Shown piece after piece: positions 45,492-58,437 of a stretch of 64,000 nucleotides of DNA. The notes beneath the pieces were generated by a model. That model ran no database searches. It was not told the origin of the DNA and worked only from the letters and a program-made list of their open reading frames with translations. Each line of letters starts with the position of its first letter. The stretch's first letter is position 1. Source of the DNA: Massospora cicadina (Eukaryota > Entomophthoromycota > Entomophthoromycetes > Entomophthorales > Entomophthoraceae); assembly GCA_022478985.1 (NCBI GenBank), contig JAKSZP010009202.1, positions 310,001-374,000 of the forward strand, in the 5' to 3' direction. Made by a program: the position numbers and the translations under genes.

Positions 45492-46870
45492 ATGAGCGAT
45501 TTCAACAAATCCCAATTTAACTGGGTGAAAGCTGTATTAGGCAATGGACAAAAGGTGCGCTGAAGGGCAAGAAACGCCCTGGGGGCCGGGAACTAATGCC
45601 ACCAAGAAACCACAAACCAAGACACTGTCTGGGTTCGTGGAGTTCACCACAGAACAGAAATTATACATGGAAATCCAGTATGCTCAACCCCTATCAAAGG
45701 TAGATAGGATGAGCTCTGACTTTTCTGAGGGATTGATTCTCCAACTCTTTGGGAGAAAGTGGGCAAGGCACAGGCCTCCAATTTTCCCCATGTGGTGTAC
45801 GTTAACATATATAACATCCACCATGGCTTGATCAATATGGGTTTTGAAACCAAAGAAGATGAAGATGCCACCGCAAAAGTCTGCTTCAAATTGCCCTCCT
45901 TAGGGCAAAGGAACTGTTCACACCGCATGCACCAGATGGAACAAAGCAAACCCTGTTTTTAAGCTCCTACAATTTGCTCCCTACCAACCTTCCCCACAAG
46001 GTAATTGAGGAGGAGCTCTGAGTTGGACTTGATGACTACAGAGAAATTAAACAACTCAAACTATAGCGGTTTCACTTGATGCCAAATTTTTGCACAGGAA
46101 AGGCAATCACCATGATCAACCTGATCTCCAAGGAGGCTAAGGAGCTCACAAAAATCCCATGCACAGCAGTGTTAAACCTCCCAGATAGGGGAGTATCAAA
46201 GCCATCCCACATCACACTGGAATGCGCACCGCCTATCTGAAGCCATTGCAATGCATTGGGGAACAAGGAACACGCATTGCCTGTGAAGGTGGGCATTTTA
46301 GCCCCAGACTTCTGCGATGACACCATGGATGAAGTTAATAAAGACTTTGCCAAAATAATTGACACCAGCCACCATTTTCTTTGGGGAGAGGATTGCAATA
46401 CATCATCATAGACCCAGTATCACCCAAACTATGAAATATGGTACAGAAGGCCCACAAATGGGCAGTGGCCAAGGCTGAATCACTTCCAGCCTCATCCCTT
46501 AAACTCCAAAAAAATCAGGAGGACATAGAGGAAACCAACTGAGCCAACCAATCAGAACAGAATGCCCATACTGAGGAGGACATGGAGTAAATTAACTGAG
46601 CCACCCAATCAAAGCAGAATGCTTAAGCTGAAAATTTCTCAACAATTTGACTGAATCACCAAGTGGTATCAATCAAGAGAACTTAGCAGACAATTCAGTT
46701 CCACTATAAGCGAAAATGTGGGACCCAATTATTCAAATTTGAACCCTGCAACTACAGAAACCAATCAGTGTACTGCATCAAACCACCATGAGTCACAAGC
46801 AGAAAAATCTGATGCAAACCCTAAAAACCACAAAGCTCATGTGAAATTGACACAGGGTAAGGGACCAGAC
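45492..46870 (+). pseudogene. LINE A2 ORF1, heavily broken
   Basis: Starts MSDFNKSQFNWVKAVL and matches A1 ORF1 in several frames, for example MGFETKEDEDATAKVCFKLP (45837) and a degraded form of LCTGKAIAV near 46090. The zinc knuckle is recognisable only as remnants near 46220-46290. More mutations than A1, at least six frame breaks. Confidence 0.65.
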
Positions 46871-46984
46871 AATGGCACATATTGAACTGGTCCATTGACA
46901 TGGAACAGGTATCAGAACATGGTCGCTGGGTTAGAGCCAGACGGCCCTCTCAACTGCTCCTGAGGTTCCGCGGGTACCTCAGTG

Positions 46985-49017
46985 TCAAAAAGGACGTTAA
47001 ACATTGTGGGAGCCAGGGCTCAAGTGTCCTAAGCCAAAAAAGCTGGACTTTTTGTGAAAACCTCCCATGGATATCTTAGCCATCCAAGAAACCCGCTGTC
47101 TACAGGGGTAAGAGGGATCTGATCAGCCAGGGTCTCACCATCCCTATTGGTATGGAAATCCCACTGTGAGATGGTCATCCAAAATAACAAAAAAATAAAA
47201 ATCACTAACTTTTCTTCATATCTGCATGGCCACATCCTGGTAGCAACATTTGCAAGCTAAGAGGACACAATCTTGATAGCACGCATCTATGCACCATAAA
47301 CCGCAGCTGAGATGAAACAATTTCTCAAAACTGTCCCAACACTCACCCTCCCACCAGATACCATCCTGTTGGGTAACTTCAACTGCTGGGATAACCCCAA
47401 CATGGACCAATGGCCTAACCCAAGTGGATACCCACTGGGGCACATCAAATTCTGCGCAATGAAGGCATCCCTTAGCCTACACAATACCCTCCCCCAGGTC
47501 ACCACTCCTTCCCCACAGAACCGCCCCAACATACATGAGGGAACGCTCATCTCAATGAGCCGCATCAACTACATCCTCACCTCAAAAACACACTGCCCAA
47601 ACATCTCCAACTTCTCAACAAAAAGATCAATTTCTCTGACCACCGACTCATTTTGGTGCAGCTCTCACCAACCCAAACTCCTGCACAGGCGTCTAACTGA
47701 AGAAAGCTACACATGGAAAACATAAAATTACCCAAAATATCTGAATGGGTCAAACATGATGCCATGAACCCAAAATTGGAAACCCCAGTCAAAGCAGATA
47801 CTATCAAAACATGAGCAAATTTTAATGCCAAACTAATAAGTAAACTCGCCATCTCGCCTCACATAAGTACACCGCCAACACAGCCACAAGTAGGTGCACC
47901 TTGGCGGAACTGGACCACCTCGAGATCAACACCACAAAGTCTGGCTATAGCCCCAACTGGGGGCGCAAATGGGTAGGAATATCTGCCTGCCTAAACGCCC
48001 TAATCTTTGAACACCAGCAAAGATCAAAGTATTGAGAAAAGTTAGTTCATAAAAGAAGGTAAAACCTTCTCAATATAATTCTTCTGCCAATTTAACTCCC
48101 GTGGCAACCAGCCTGCATGCACACAGGTCTGCGTAAATAATGGCACCGTGTCAACTGACCCAGCGGAGGTCAAGGCGGAAGTACACCTCTACTACACTGC
48201 ACTATACTGTGAAACCTCACCTGACCCAAAGAATTAAAGATTTTATACATACCGCCAGAATACAAAATATTTTGCTGGACTATAGCATCCTAAACCTAAT
48301 CACACAGGAGGAGCTTAGGGGACACAGTCTGCAATGAACCACGTAGGAAATGCCCAGGGCCTGATGGGATACCCTACGAATTCTACAAAAAATACTTTAA
48401 TTAAATAGCCCCCTCCTCTTGGCATTAATGAACCAAAGTCTGCTGGAGACACGCCTCCTTCCTGGTGGCCAGGACTCCTATGTTATAACCCTGTTTAAGA
48501 AGGGTGACAAAATAGACCTGGGCAACTGGAGCTTAATTGCACTCTCTAACACTGATACAAAACTACTTACAAAAATTTTAGCAGCCAGATTAGGCACAAT
48601 AGCCTCCAAATTCCTGTCACCCAATCAGTTTGGGTTCATACCAGGGCGTCAAATCTGGACCAATATACACTCTGTCGCCAACATATATCAGTCCAAAGCA
48701 ACTGGAGCCCTAGTATTCCTAGACCAGGAGAAGGCATATGACTGCATTAGTTGGCCGTACTTGAAGGAATGCCTAAGCGCCTTCAAACTCCCACCCAGAT
48801 CTAAAAACTGGGCGATGATCATTACAGAATCTGCAACCATGGCTGCATGCGGCCCTGGATTCCTAACTAACAAGATCACACCACACAGAGGGCTCAAACA
48901 AGGTGATCCCCTCAGCCCACTGCTGAATAAATTCAGTTTTTATTCACTCCTTCGCATAGCTGACTCATGCCTCATGGGCATAACTGCATAAGGTCAACCA
49001 ACAATAAAGATACTAGA
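46985..49017 (+). pseudogene. LINE A2 ORF2, endonuclease and N-terminal half of RT
   Basis: Endonuclease: TLNIVGARAQVS (about 47000), MDILAIQETR (47067-47096), a LLGNFNCWDNPNMDQ block (about 47370; usual GDFN Asp is Asn) and SRINYIL (about 47556; usual Asp is Asn). RT: YVITLFKKGDKIDLGNW (about 48480), LLTKILAARLGTIASKFLSP, NQFGFIPGRQIWTN, FLDQEKAYDCISW (48717, motif A) and GLKQGDPLSPLL (48891). The frame stops shortly before the Gypsy insertion. Two catalytic endonuclease positions appear lost. Confidence 0.85.
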
Positions 49018-50318
49018 CGTTGGGGTTTTTTGCCCATATTCCCAGCAAGCTAGATTACCAGGAATCGCTAGGGGATAATTCCCTAATGTGAGGTGAATTG
49101 GAAATCAGTTGACCCTGATTTTGGGGTAACTATGTTTGGGGGATTTTATTCTATTTGCCTGGACGGATCCATCTAAGATTGATACAGACAAATGCTTAAA
49201 TCTCGTTGGGCAGAGTTGCCATTGAAATAGGGGTATCTGATAGTTGATTAACTATCAGGTGTACCAATTGGTTTTTGTTTGGGTTTCATCACTAACAAGT
49301 CAGGAATTTAAGTAGTAAGTTGTGAGGCGAGTGATGCCACCTGCAACTAGTGAATCAATCAATTTGTTAATGACCTGCCTTAATGGGTAACAAGTCCCAT
49401 TACCTAAGCAGGTCGCTTGTCAAATATGGTTGGTTTTCTTGGATTGAGAGGAAAACGTTAGGGACAAGTTTTATGACTCTTTCCATTTTATGCCTCGAGG
49501 ATGTCCAATGATTGAGTCCTAGCCAGGATGGGGAAGACCATCGCTGCCATGACGAGGATGGGTGATTCAATGGAAACTGCTGCCATCTCATTGAAGAAGT
49601 GTCAACCGAGGGTTGGACGCCAAATCCTCACCATAAATTCCTAGAATTCACTAATAAAAAACCACATTTTAAAACACATTTTGGAAGAAATAAAGATCAG
49701 CTTGACTTTTCCATTTGGTTTCACCCATCCTGGACTTGATACAGGTGATAAGGATTTAAAAGGCTAGGTGGACCAGGATCCTTGTATGGCAGAAACCAGA
49801 AAAGACAACAGTAGTTTAGTACAGAGTTTAACAGAGTTTAGTAAAGAGTATATAGTAGATATTCCAGCTCAAGTAATCATTATCAGCATCCATTTGTTCT
49901 ATTCTTTCTCAGGGATTTTATTGCTGTGTGCAAAAATTGGGAGACTCTTTAAGGAAAAGAGTAAGGATCTGAGCGGAGATCCAGAGAAGAGCAGAAATAA
50001 ATTGGGGATTGTTGTTGACTGTGTGCCAAACTGGAGAAACTGTCAACGAGAATCTAAGAGAAGATTGGGTTAGACAGTACAAGGGAACGAATCCCTATTT
50101 TGAGACATCACAAGTATTTTGAGCAGAAATACTGGCCAAGCGTTGGGCTAAGATCTAGGACTTCCATTTAACTATGTATAATAGTTGACATACTATTATC
50201 TTTAATTATATCAAATATCATACAACGTGGATGAATTGTAAAAAATCTGAACCTGTGCAATTAATAAGCTTATAGGGTTTATTGTCTGAAAAGTAATCAA
50301 TCCCAATAAATTTTTACA
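49018..50318 (+). repeat. 5' LTR of G3
   Basis: Starts CGTTGGGGTTTTTTGCCC (the first T of TGTTGGG changed to C) and ends AATTTTTACA. It matches the G1 LTR and the reassembled 3' LTR. Confidence 0.9.
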
Positions 50319-50321
50319 AAG

Positions 50322-50340
50322 TGGTGCTCACTACAGGGGT
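50322..50340 (+). promoter_or_regulatory. Primer binding site of G3
   Basis: TGGTGCTCACTACAGGGGT lies three bases after the LTR. It begins with TGG, complementary to a tRNA CCA end. The matching tRNA would have acceptor 3' strand AGUGAGC with discriminator A. Confidence 0.75.
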
Positions 50341-51275
50341 GTAGTTGAGTAGAAGAACATGATGTCATATGAAGATGTTTGCAATATAAGCAATAAGTTA
50401 CTGAGGAAAGTAACGTTATTGAAGACAGAACATGAAGTGGATTAAGTTTATTGGCGTTCACCCAGCTACAAAGTGGAGCTCCAAGTGAAGATAACTAAAG
50501 ATACTCAATATTTGGGAAAAGGGCTTGGAGTTAAGATATGGAACTATCTAGTACTGCAAGAAAACCTGTTCCACCTGACATCTACCTGAGATGAAGAGAA
50601 TCATCAGGGCCAACTTGGCTTGAAATTGGATCCACTTGAAATAGTCCAGAGGAACAGCAGGATCAACTCACTCTGAAATTGGGTCCACTTTAAATATTCC
50701 TTAGGAGTGTTTGTTTAGATGAGGCATTGGATGAAATAGGAAGCAATCATTTAAGAGGACTGGATTGTCATACTAATGAAGATATGAAGTCAAAACAGGA
50801 AACGTTAGATCAAAGATAGTGGAGAGAATCGTTTTATTCATTAAAACTCAACCAATGATCAGAAGTTGCTGGAGACAAGTTCATCAATTCAAGACAAGAT
50901 TGGATGAACCTAACGAGGCCAGAACGCCCTGTGTAATTAAGGGATCGTTTACAGATCAACCGGTGGAATTATTTTTAATGTGTTGAATGGCCACAAAGGC
51001 CAAAAATCGTTTTTGAGAAAACTATCTGAGCAATTGAACGGAACTGTTGACTAATAAGATACAAAGATTATAAGCATAAGTTGCCAAAATATGAGATTAG
51101 GACCTGTTATATGAATTTCCAGTTGGGATAAAAGGCCTAATATATTCAAAAGTATTGCCAAAGTTGGCAAGTGTAGCCTATATGTAAGAGACAGCGCTAC
51201 TGGTCATATAGTGAAGAAAGTCAATACTAAAATTGGAAGTATTGGACCTAAGAGAAAATAGTTACAATTTTCCCA
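50341..51275 (+). pseudogene. G3 gag/protease remnants
   Basis: Located between the primer site and the pre-pol repeat block. Short readable pieces such as SYKVELQVKITKDTQYLGKG and PCVIKGSFTDQPVELFL (the latter at the expected place of protease) alternate with stops. Assignment rests mainly on position; no zinc knuckle or D-T/S-G site is intact. Confidence 0.4.
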
Positions 51276-51510
51276 GCGGACCTCTGAACCATTAAATGGG
51301 CATGTCCTGAGTTTTGGTCAAGTCCCAGAAGAGGACCACTGAACCAAATAAATGTTCAAATCTTAAGAGGATAAGATTTTGAACCATGATAACTGGTAGG
51401 TTAGAGTATACCTAGGAACCAGTTTGGATGAAGGGGAAAAGAAGGACCTCTGAACCATATTGTAGGTTAAAAGTCCCAATGCAAAAAGAAAAATCAAAAA
51501 ATATGTAAAA
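51276..51510 (+). repeat. Pre-pol repeat block of G3
   Basis: Four units starting with forms of GGACCTCTGAACC, followed by an AACTGGTAGGTT segment and an A-rich end. Homologous to the post-integrase block at 54296-54470 and to both blocks of G1. Confidence 0.65.
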
Positions 51511-51559
51511 ATATAAAATATTAAAAAATTGATCTAATTGGTCCATGAATTTCAGACCT

Positions 51560-54290
51560 AAGAAGTAACAAGAAATCCCAACAGCTGAACTGAGGAAATC
51601 ACCGATTTTGGGACCCTCAATGAGATAGAATTACTGGCTGGGGTAACTGCAAGTATTAATCTATTGGTTGATTAAGAGCAACTCGCTGATCTTATGGAAA
51701 GACAGCAAGAGGAGAGACTCTAATTGTTTGTAAAGTATCAGGAAGTATTTGCCCAGGATGACCACAATTTGGGATGCGCGAGAAATGTGATACACAAGGT
51801 TGATACTGGGGATTATCTGCCAATCAGGATGAGGCCAATTTGACAGTCAAAGGTGACTGAGAGGAGGCTTCTCATCAGAATGCGGATGGCTTATCATGGT
51901 TACTAATGGTTCAGATGGTATATCAGCTGGCAGATGAGTTATTCCAGAGAATGGTTGACAGAGAAATTGGGAATGAGCCACAAGAAATACAAGGTGCGCT
52001 TCAAAAAGCAATGAAAATACTGAGACCATGGATGGACAAGTGTTTAAGACAATTAACAGGAAGCGGTTACTATTCCCAAAGCTGTCAAAAAGAGCAGCTA
52101 TTGTTCAAGCCGCTCATAAGGTTGTCAGGCATGTAGGCCTGAGAAAAACAACTGACCATATTTGGCAGTACTACTACTGGGAGTCAATCAACCATGATGT
52201 CACCGACTATCTAGCTTCTTGTGTGGAGTTTCAGCTGCACAAGCCACATAAGAATACAACTGAATACTTACTGGTCTGCCCTGGATTTGCTTGGCATATG
52301 GTGTCCATTTTTTGATGGGACTGCTGACGATGAGCACAGGGGGAGTCAAGTACATAATAGTTGTGATTGATCATCTGATGAGATAGGTCAAGATGAAGGC
52401 CCTGGCAAAAATAGATGCAACCAGTACAGTGGAGTTCATCCTGGATCAAGAAGTATACCAACATGGATGCTCACAGGTCCTGCTGAGTGACAATGGGACA
52501 AATTTCACATCTCATGTGATCCTGCAATTAAATGAAATAATGGGGGATCCAAGGAGTCATACTTTACCCTACCAGCTGGAGACAAACAGACTAATGGAAT
52601 GAGTAAATGGAACACTGGCCATGACGCTGAGGAAGCTGTTCACAGAGAAAACTTCTGCACAGGGAATGTACCTGAGTTCAGTGACATTTGCCTACAATAT
52701 CAGTCATTGTATGGCGATGGGAAAAACGCCTTTTGAATTGATATATGGGAGGAAGGTGTAAGTCCCAGTGAACATCCTCTAGGTGTCAATCAGGCCATCT
52801 TTCCATTTCCAAGCAAGAAGGTACTGAAGAGGATGGCCATACCCCTCGTTACTCAGGGCGATCTCGCTCACATGGTATACAAGTGCTGGGTAACAGCCCT
52901 TCCACTTTGGATCCCATTTCTGGTACCCACACTCACCTCAGCAGAACTGTTATGAGAAATCAGTGAAATCTGTGCTGAGATCGCTAAAATGGAGTTGATC
53001 GCAACTATTTTAGTGGCAATCAGCCTGATACTCAGATTTAAATGGTCAAAAGGTATGAAGACCAATCTATCAAAGGAATGCCCAATAATTGCGATTTGGT
53101 TAACACAATGATCAAAAAAATTCCCCCTCCCAAATCTGTCAGGTATCACCCCTGATGGCAGGTAATAGCATCAGGCACCATTGTTAAGGTTTTGAAGCTT
53201 CCTCTGGCAAATTGGGTGTTGCGCCTGATGCAATGCCACTGACTGAATGAACAGTCCAGCAACTGTAGCACAGGCAGGTTGGGCGTCCCAAACCCATTCC
53301 CAACCAAATGGGTACACCCATATGTGCGGTGGTTTTGGAGGATTCCTGCCGCTTGTTGGGCTAAATGCAGTCACTTCAACTATTGGAAATGTAGCTGAGC
53401 TTTGGTTCAGACGTTTGAGCTCAAACTGACCGCAACTTGGCCTGCTGCCAAACTTTGCAATGTTGGTCCCCAGGGAACTGACCCGTCCATTCCTGAATAA
53501 TTTACCACTTAGGTTGAACTGACTGAAACTCAGCCCGCTGCCAAATTTTGCAATGTCAGTTCCCAGGGAACTAACCCGCCCATTTCCCAAATAATTCGCC
53601 ACTTAGGTTAAACTTGCAGAACCTGATCCCAGCTTGTTTTCCCTCAAAATTGATGACTATATAATCAGGTGCATTGTACTGAGAAAATTGTTGGTCAATT
53701 CTCCTTCCTTAAATTTCCCAATAAAAACAATTTCCCCCAAAATCCCATTTTTATTTGTTAAAAAGTTAAGCTCCCTTCCAGTTCCATACTTGTCATACCA
53801 GCAGCAGTGCCTCCGGCATTCCGATTTGCTATTTGGATGCTCTGGCATCTGGGATGGCAGGCCAGTCTAATTCTTACTTGCTGTTCACCTAATAGAAGGC
53901 CACATTGCTACCAATTTAATATTTGGTGGTGGAACCAACATTGAGGATGATTGCCAAGCAGTACCTAAATTGATTGACAAATATCTTGATCAAAATGCAA
54001 TTAAAAGCATTTTATACAACTTTGCAAAAAAAGATATGAGTGAAAATAGTGGACAATAAGAACTGACGAACCTTATCAGAATACTGAATAGGCAAAAGAG
54101 CTGCCTATTGAGATACACATGGTTTCAGGAGAAAAAACAAACTGGATCATTGTGGTCAGGTACATTTGAGAATATTGCAAGACAGCGATGGACGCCTACT
54201 CCATCAAGAACCTCTTGGATGGAATAGTAGTAAATTGAGTCCATGCATAGTATTTGAAGCGATGGATCAATAAAAAATTTAACAAAAAAA
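51560..54290 (+). pseudogene. G3 pol with RT/RNase H deletion; integrase split by solo LTR
   Basis: The reading resembles G1 up to IRMRPI (51837), then jumps directly to the end of RNase H (HQNADGLS-like, about 51870). About 1.2 kb covering RT and RNase H is therefore missing. Integrase follows: zinc finger region with HKVVRHVGLRKTTDHIWQYY (52110) and CVEFQLHKPHK, then LLSDNGTNFTSHVI (52480), retaining the second catalytic Asp. It is broken at IYGRK by the solo LTR at 52757 and resumes after 53900 through YSIKNLLDGIVVN to about 54290. The element could not move by itself. Confidence 0.85.
52757..53894 (+). repeat. Solo LTR S1 inside G3 integrase
   Basis: A 1138-base insert starting TGTAAGTCCC, flanked by GAAGG (52752-52756 and 53895-53899). 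Its right end reads CACCTAATA. It is homologous along its length to S2 (60462-61885). It holds a 94-base tandem duplication (53423-53516 and 53517-53610) that is single in S2. With no internal region, a solo LTR left by recombination is the simplest reading. Confidence 0.75.
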
Positions 54291-54295
54291 GATCT

Positions 54296-54480
54296 CCTGA
54301 AGGACCACTGAACCATTAAGTTGGTTATGTCCTAATGATTAGGTCAAGACAGAAAAAGGACTTCTGAACCATAGAAAACTGGTAGGTCTAAGAATATCTA
54401 TGATCCAGTTTGGGGGGAAAAATAAAAATATGGACAGCTGGACCAAAACAAGGTCAAGTTCCATGAAAAAAAGAAGAAAA
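54296..54480 (+). repeat. Post-integrase repeat block of G3
   Basis: Units with GGACCACTGAACC and GGACTTCTGAACC, then AACTGGTAGGTCTAAG and an A-rich end. Counterpart of 5027-5225 in G1. Confidence 0.6.
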
Positions 54481-54599
54481 ATAAAAAATTAATTAAAATA
54501 TTGGAAAAAAAGATTATAAAACCTCATAGAAAAAAACCAAAACCACTATAATTTTTATTTTTTATTGATTATCCTCAATTTAGGGATTATTTCGCCTAT

Positions 54600-55730
54600 G
54601 TCACCTCTTGGGGGAGGGAGAATGGATCACAGTAGGAGTGAATAGCCCATCAAAATATATGTGAGATTGGACGCTTGTGAGGGCTAAACCTACACAAAAC
54701 CAAGTTAGTTGAGTAGACGCAGATCCCTACAAGAAAGCGACTAGGGGAAGGGAAATTGAAATGTTGGAAGAAGCCAAATGTGATATCCTATAGCGGGAGG
54801 AAAGCAACAGTATAAAAGAGGCTTTCATAAAATAACCCCAAGTAATCCTGATATGGTACTGGAGCCAGAAGATTAGTCTTGAGCGCTTGCCAACGGGCTT
54901 AATCAAGAACACCGAACATATGGGCTGGCAGAAAACAAGGGATACTAGATGGGGGTTTTCAAATCATGCCCCTATTAAAACCATCAGCGGAAGATACTGA
55001 AGGGACGTGACAGAAATTAGACAGTCATGCAAGGAGTGAATAGCATCCTGCAAGTAATAAATACGAGCTTCTTGGAAGCTGAAGCAGAAGGAGCGATGGA
55101 AGCTGGGAGAGGCTGGAAGATTTGTGGCCCAACTTCGAAGAGCTTAGCCAGCAAAGCAAAGAGCATAAGTGGCGATATCCCAATCTAGGATGCTCTCAAG
55201 ATTGGAAGGATTCAGTGCTATGGATAAAGCCTCACTGACTTGGGCCCTTAATTATGCGTAGGGGAGTTTGAAATGAATGTTGTTGCCAATGGTGAGTTCA
55301 GTGGCCAAGACAGCTGGCTTGTAGTATTGACTGAGTCAGAAGAGGAACTATGGAAGCAAGTCCAACCTGGCAAGGAAGGAACGATCAAGAGCAAAGGGCA
55401 TTATTTCAGGAACATCAACGATGATGTTCAGCGTATCTGCAAAAGGAGCCAAATCCAGGAGAGTTAAGATCTAACTCTGGAATAGATGACAGAGGAAGAA
55501 TTAGCCATGAATCATTTGAGACAATTGCTAGCCTGGTTTCAGTAGGTTGGTTACCATTTCCAGTAATTACACAGAAGGACTAGCCACTGGTGCCAGACTA
55601 GGCATATGAGTCCTGGAAGGGCCGTATAAGAGGTTTTGTCACACAGCCTGACTCATCTTCTGGAAGAGCCAAAGATCTTGATCAGACAAACTGTTGAGCA
55701 GCTGTTGGTACCAAAACTCAGAATTTGACA
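54600..55730 (-). pseudogene. Antisense ORF region of G3, unknown product
   Basis: Minus-strand reading starts MSNSEFWYQQLLNSLSD at about 55730 and follows the G1 antisense frame, including LxFADTLNIIVDVPEIMPFALD and a later ALNPSNLESILDWDIATYAL. It has more stops than the G1 copy. Same location between integrase and LTR. I do not recognise the product. Confidence 0.4.
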
Positions 55731-56292
55731 TATGAGCTGGATGAGAGGGGGATGTCAAACTTATATGATAGTTGACATTATGCACTCTACAATCAATTAA
55801 GCTTTAATTTCAAAGAAATTAATCTCAAAATTAATGGGATAAGCTCTCCAGAGAAGAATTAAGAATAATATGAGCAAGAGGTTATAATAAGAAAATAACA
55901 AGGGTGTACATAAATGAGAATTCTTATGCGGGCTGCAAAACAAACATTGACAGCAAGAGTATACTGTTGAAGATAAGGAGAAAATTAGGAAATTGTAGAT
56001 CCTGGACTAAGAATACTGAATATGACAGTGGATAATATGCCCTGATGGGGGGAACTGGATCCTGGGATTAATATCATCATAAGTAAATTGATCAGCCCAG
56101 CATGACAGTAGATCATGGGACCACGCTCTATGTAGGCAGTTGTGAGGAAGAAGAGGAAGAGAGCTGTATGCCAAAGGTCATCCCGAGCAGCATTGAGTAT
56201 CAACAAGTGTACTCTGCTTGAACCAATGAAGTACTTGACCAGGTGTCCAAAGCGGTGTTCCCATGCCCCAGTCCTTTTCTTGCTGGAAATCT

Positions 56293-56309
56293 AGGCAAGA
56301 GGAGGGATT
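56293..56309 (+). promoter_or_regulatory. Polypurine tract of G3
   Basis: GGCAAGAGGAGGGATT directly precedes the 3' LTR start TGTTGGGATC at 56310; same position as in G1. Confidence 0.65.
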
Positions 56310-56842
56310 TGTTGGGATCTTTGCCCATATTCCCAGCCAGATAGATTACCAGAAATCTCTCAGGGATAATCTCCTAATGCGAGGTGAATTGGAAATCAGT
56401 TGAACCTGATTTTGGGGTAACTATGTTTGGGGATTTTAAGTTATTTGCTTGGTCAGATACATTAGGGATCAATCTGGATAAATGCTTTAGATCTCGTTGG
56501 CAGAGTTGCCAATGAAATAGGGGCATCTGATAGTTGATTAACTATCAGGTGTATGATTGGGATTGGTCAGGTTTCATCACCAACAAATCAGGAATTTAAG
56601 TAGTAAATTGTGAGGCGATTGATGCCACCTGCAACTAGCAAATTAATAGTTGGTTTGTGACCTGCCTTAGTGGGTAACAAGTCCCATTACCTAAGCAGAT
56701 CGCTTGCCAAATATGGTTGGTTTTCTTGGATCAAGAGAAAAACATTAGGGGTATGTTTTCTGACTCTTTCCATTTTAGGTCTCAAGGATGTCCAATGATG
56801 GAATCCTAGCCAGGATGGGAAGACCATTGCTGCTATGATTAG

Positions 56843-58025
56843 TGTCAAAACCTAAGAATTACTCGCTTGATTAATTAAATCCTGCACGGTGAAACAGGCT
56901 GAAATTCGGCCAGTGGATCCTTGATTTGCCAGTTACTTATGGTTTTAAAACCGTTTGAAGATGCACTAAGCATAAAAAATGGTTCCAACCTTTCTGGTCA
57001 AATTTGAAATTTAATTTTCCCCTCATAATCAGGAACTTCATCCAAGGCAGGCAAAGTGGAAAGCTGGGGATCCTGAGATCCCAGCTTGCTGACACTTTCC
57101 AAATGTGATTTTAGATACAAAATTAAATAAAGATATAAAAAAAGACTATATTTAAGACTAAATTATCTGATGATGATTCATTAGTCCAGGTGCCGGTATA
57201 TACCTCTAGGGCATCTCATGGCCACTAAGAGTAAAAAATTTCAACACATATCTTACCACCTCAGTTCAGCCCTTGATCTGATACAACTGAAACCTTTTCT
57301 TAAGTTTATTGGAAGCAAAATACTCATAAAATTAGAAGGATTTCAGGTACAAAAATTGTGATAAAAGCATGAAAATTATCCTAGGATCTTCTTGATTTGA
57401 TTTTTGTCATACTGCTGATGAAACACACCTGTGAAATTCTTACCTTAATTGAAGTAGATGACATACTCCTAATCAGGATGTCAGCAGGCCTCTCCTTCAA
57501 TAGTACTAGTTAATCCCTTTTGGGTGGTCCATGTGCAAGTGCTATCATGCCAATTATGTAGATAGACATACAAATTTTGCCCTAGGGCATTAAATGATTA
57601 CTTTTTTAATTCATTTGATTGTACATGGGACTTTTAAACATTAACTTCAGGTCGCCCCTCAAATAATTTTGTATACAAATTTCTTATTATTGGCTCAATT
57701 AATTGGGACTAGTTACAGAAGATTGAGCTGAGATAATCGGCCAACTGTGCAAATGTATTTGGCTTGAGCTGATGAAAAAAAATTAATCAAATTGACAATG
57801 CGTTGATCAACCCAGCTGAGTAGTTGCAGAGAAGGTTAACCTAAATGTGCGGGGATATTTGGCACAAGCTTTAGTAATATAATTAAATCCACATAGCAAT
57901 AATAGGCCTGGACCATGTTATTAAATAGGTTTAAATAGATTATTAGTTTAAGCATTAGGTAGGAAATTGGCCCAATCTTTAGGTTGTCAAAGAGTTTATT
58001 TTTGAGTCAACCACAGAATTTGACA
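56843..58025 (-). repeat. 3' LTR of N1
   Basis: On the plus strand it runs from TGTCAAAACCTAAG to CAGAATTTGACA. It aligns throughout with 58768-59960. Confidence 0.85.
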
Positions 58026-58099
58026 TATCCTCACACCTGACACAAACATAAGCCCAATGATTCACAATTAACCTTCACTGATCATCATCATTATTAATT

Positions 58100-58275
58100 T
58101 AGCCTGACCATCGACAAATCTTGAGTTAAATCCTTTTTTGGCCTGAATGGCTGACAAATATGGAGTGGAATCCTCTTATTGTTAATTTTGGCCCAAACTG
58201 ACAATGAATCTGGAATGGAATCCTCTTATTATTTTTGGCCTGAACTGCTGACAATTCTGGTGTAGGATCCTCTCC
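58100..58275 (+). repeat. Short tandem repeats in the N1 interior
   Basis: Three diverged units of about 55-60 bases share TTTTGGCCTGAA, TGACAA and GGAATCCTCTTATT. No coding role is seen. Confidence 0.55.
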
Positions 58276-58437
58276 CCACCCCAAGTGCAAACTAAAGTAG
58301 TAATTAGGTATTATATTTTTTCATATTTTTTAGTTTATATACTTATTTATATATATATAATTATTTTATTTTGTATGAAATACTAATATTTTATGTTATA
58401 TTTTTTCTTTTTATTCTTTTCTCTTTTTTCCTCTTTT

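Noticed and set aside
53171..53602. Minus-strand 143-codon frame
   Set aside because: It overlaps the 94-base tandem duplication of solo LTR S1 and shows repeated protein blocks caused by that duplication; no coding homologue.
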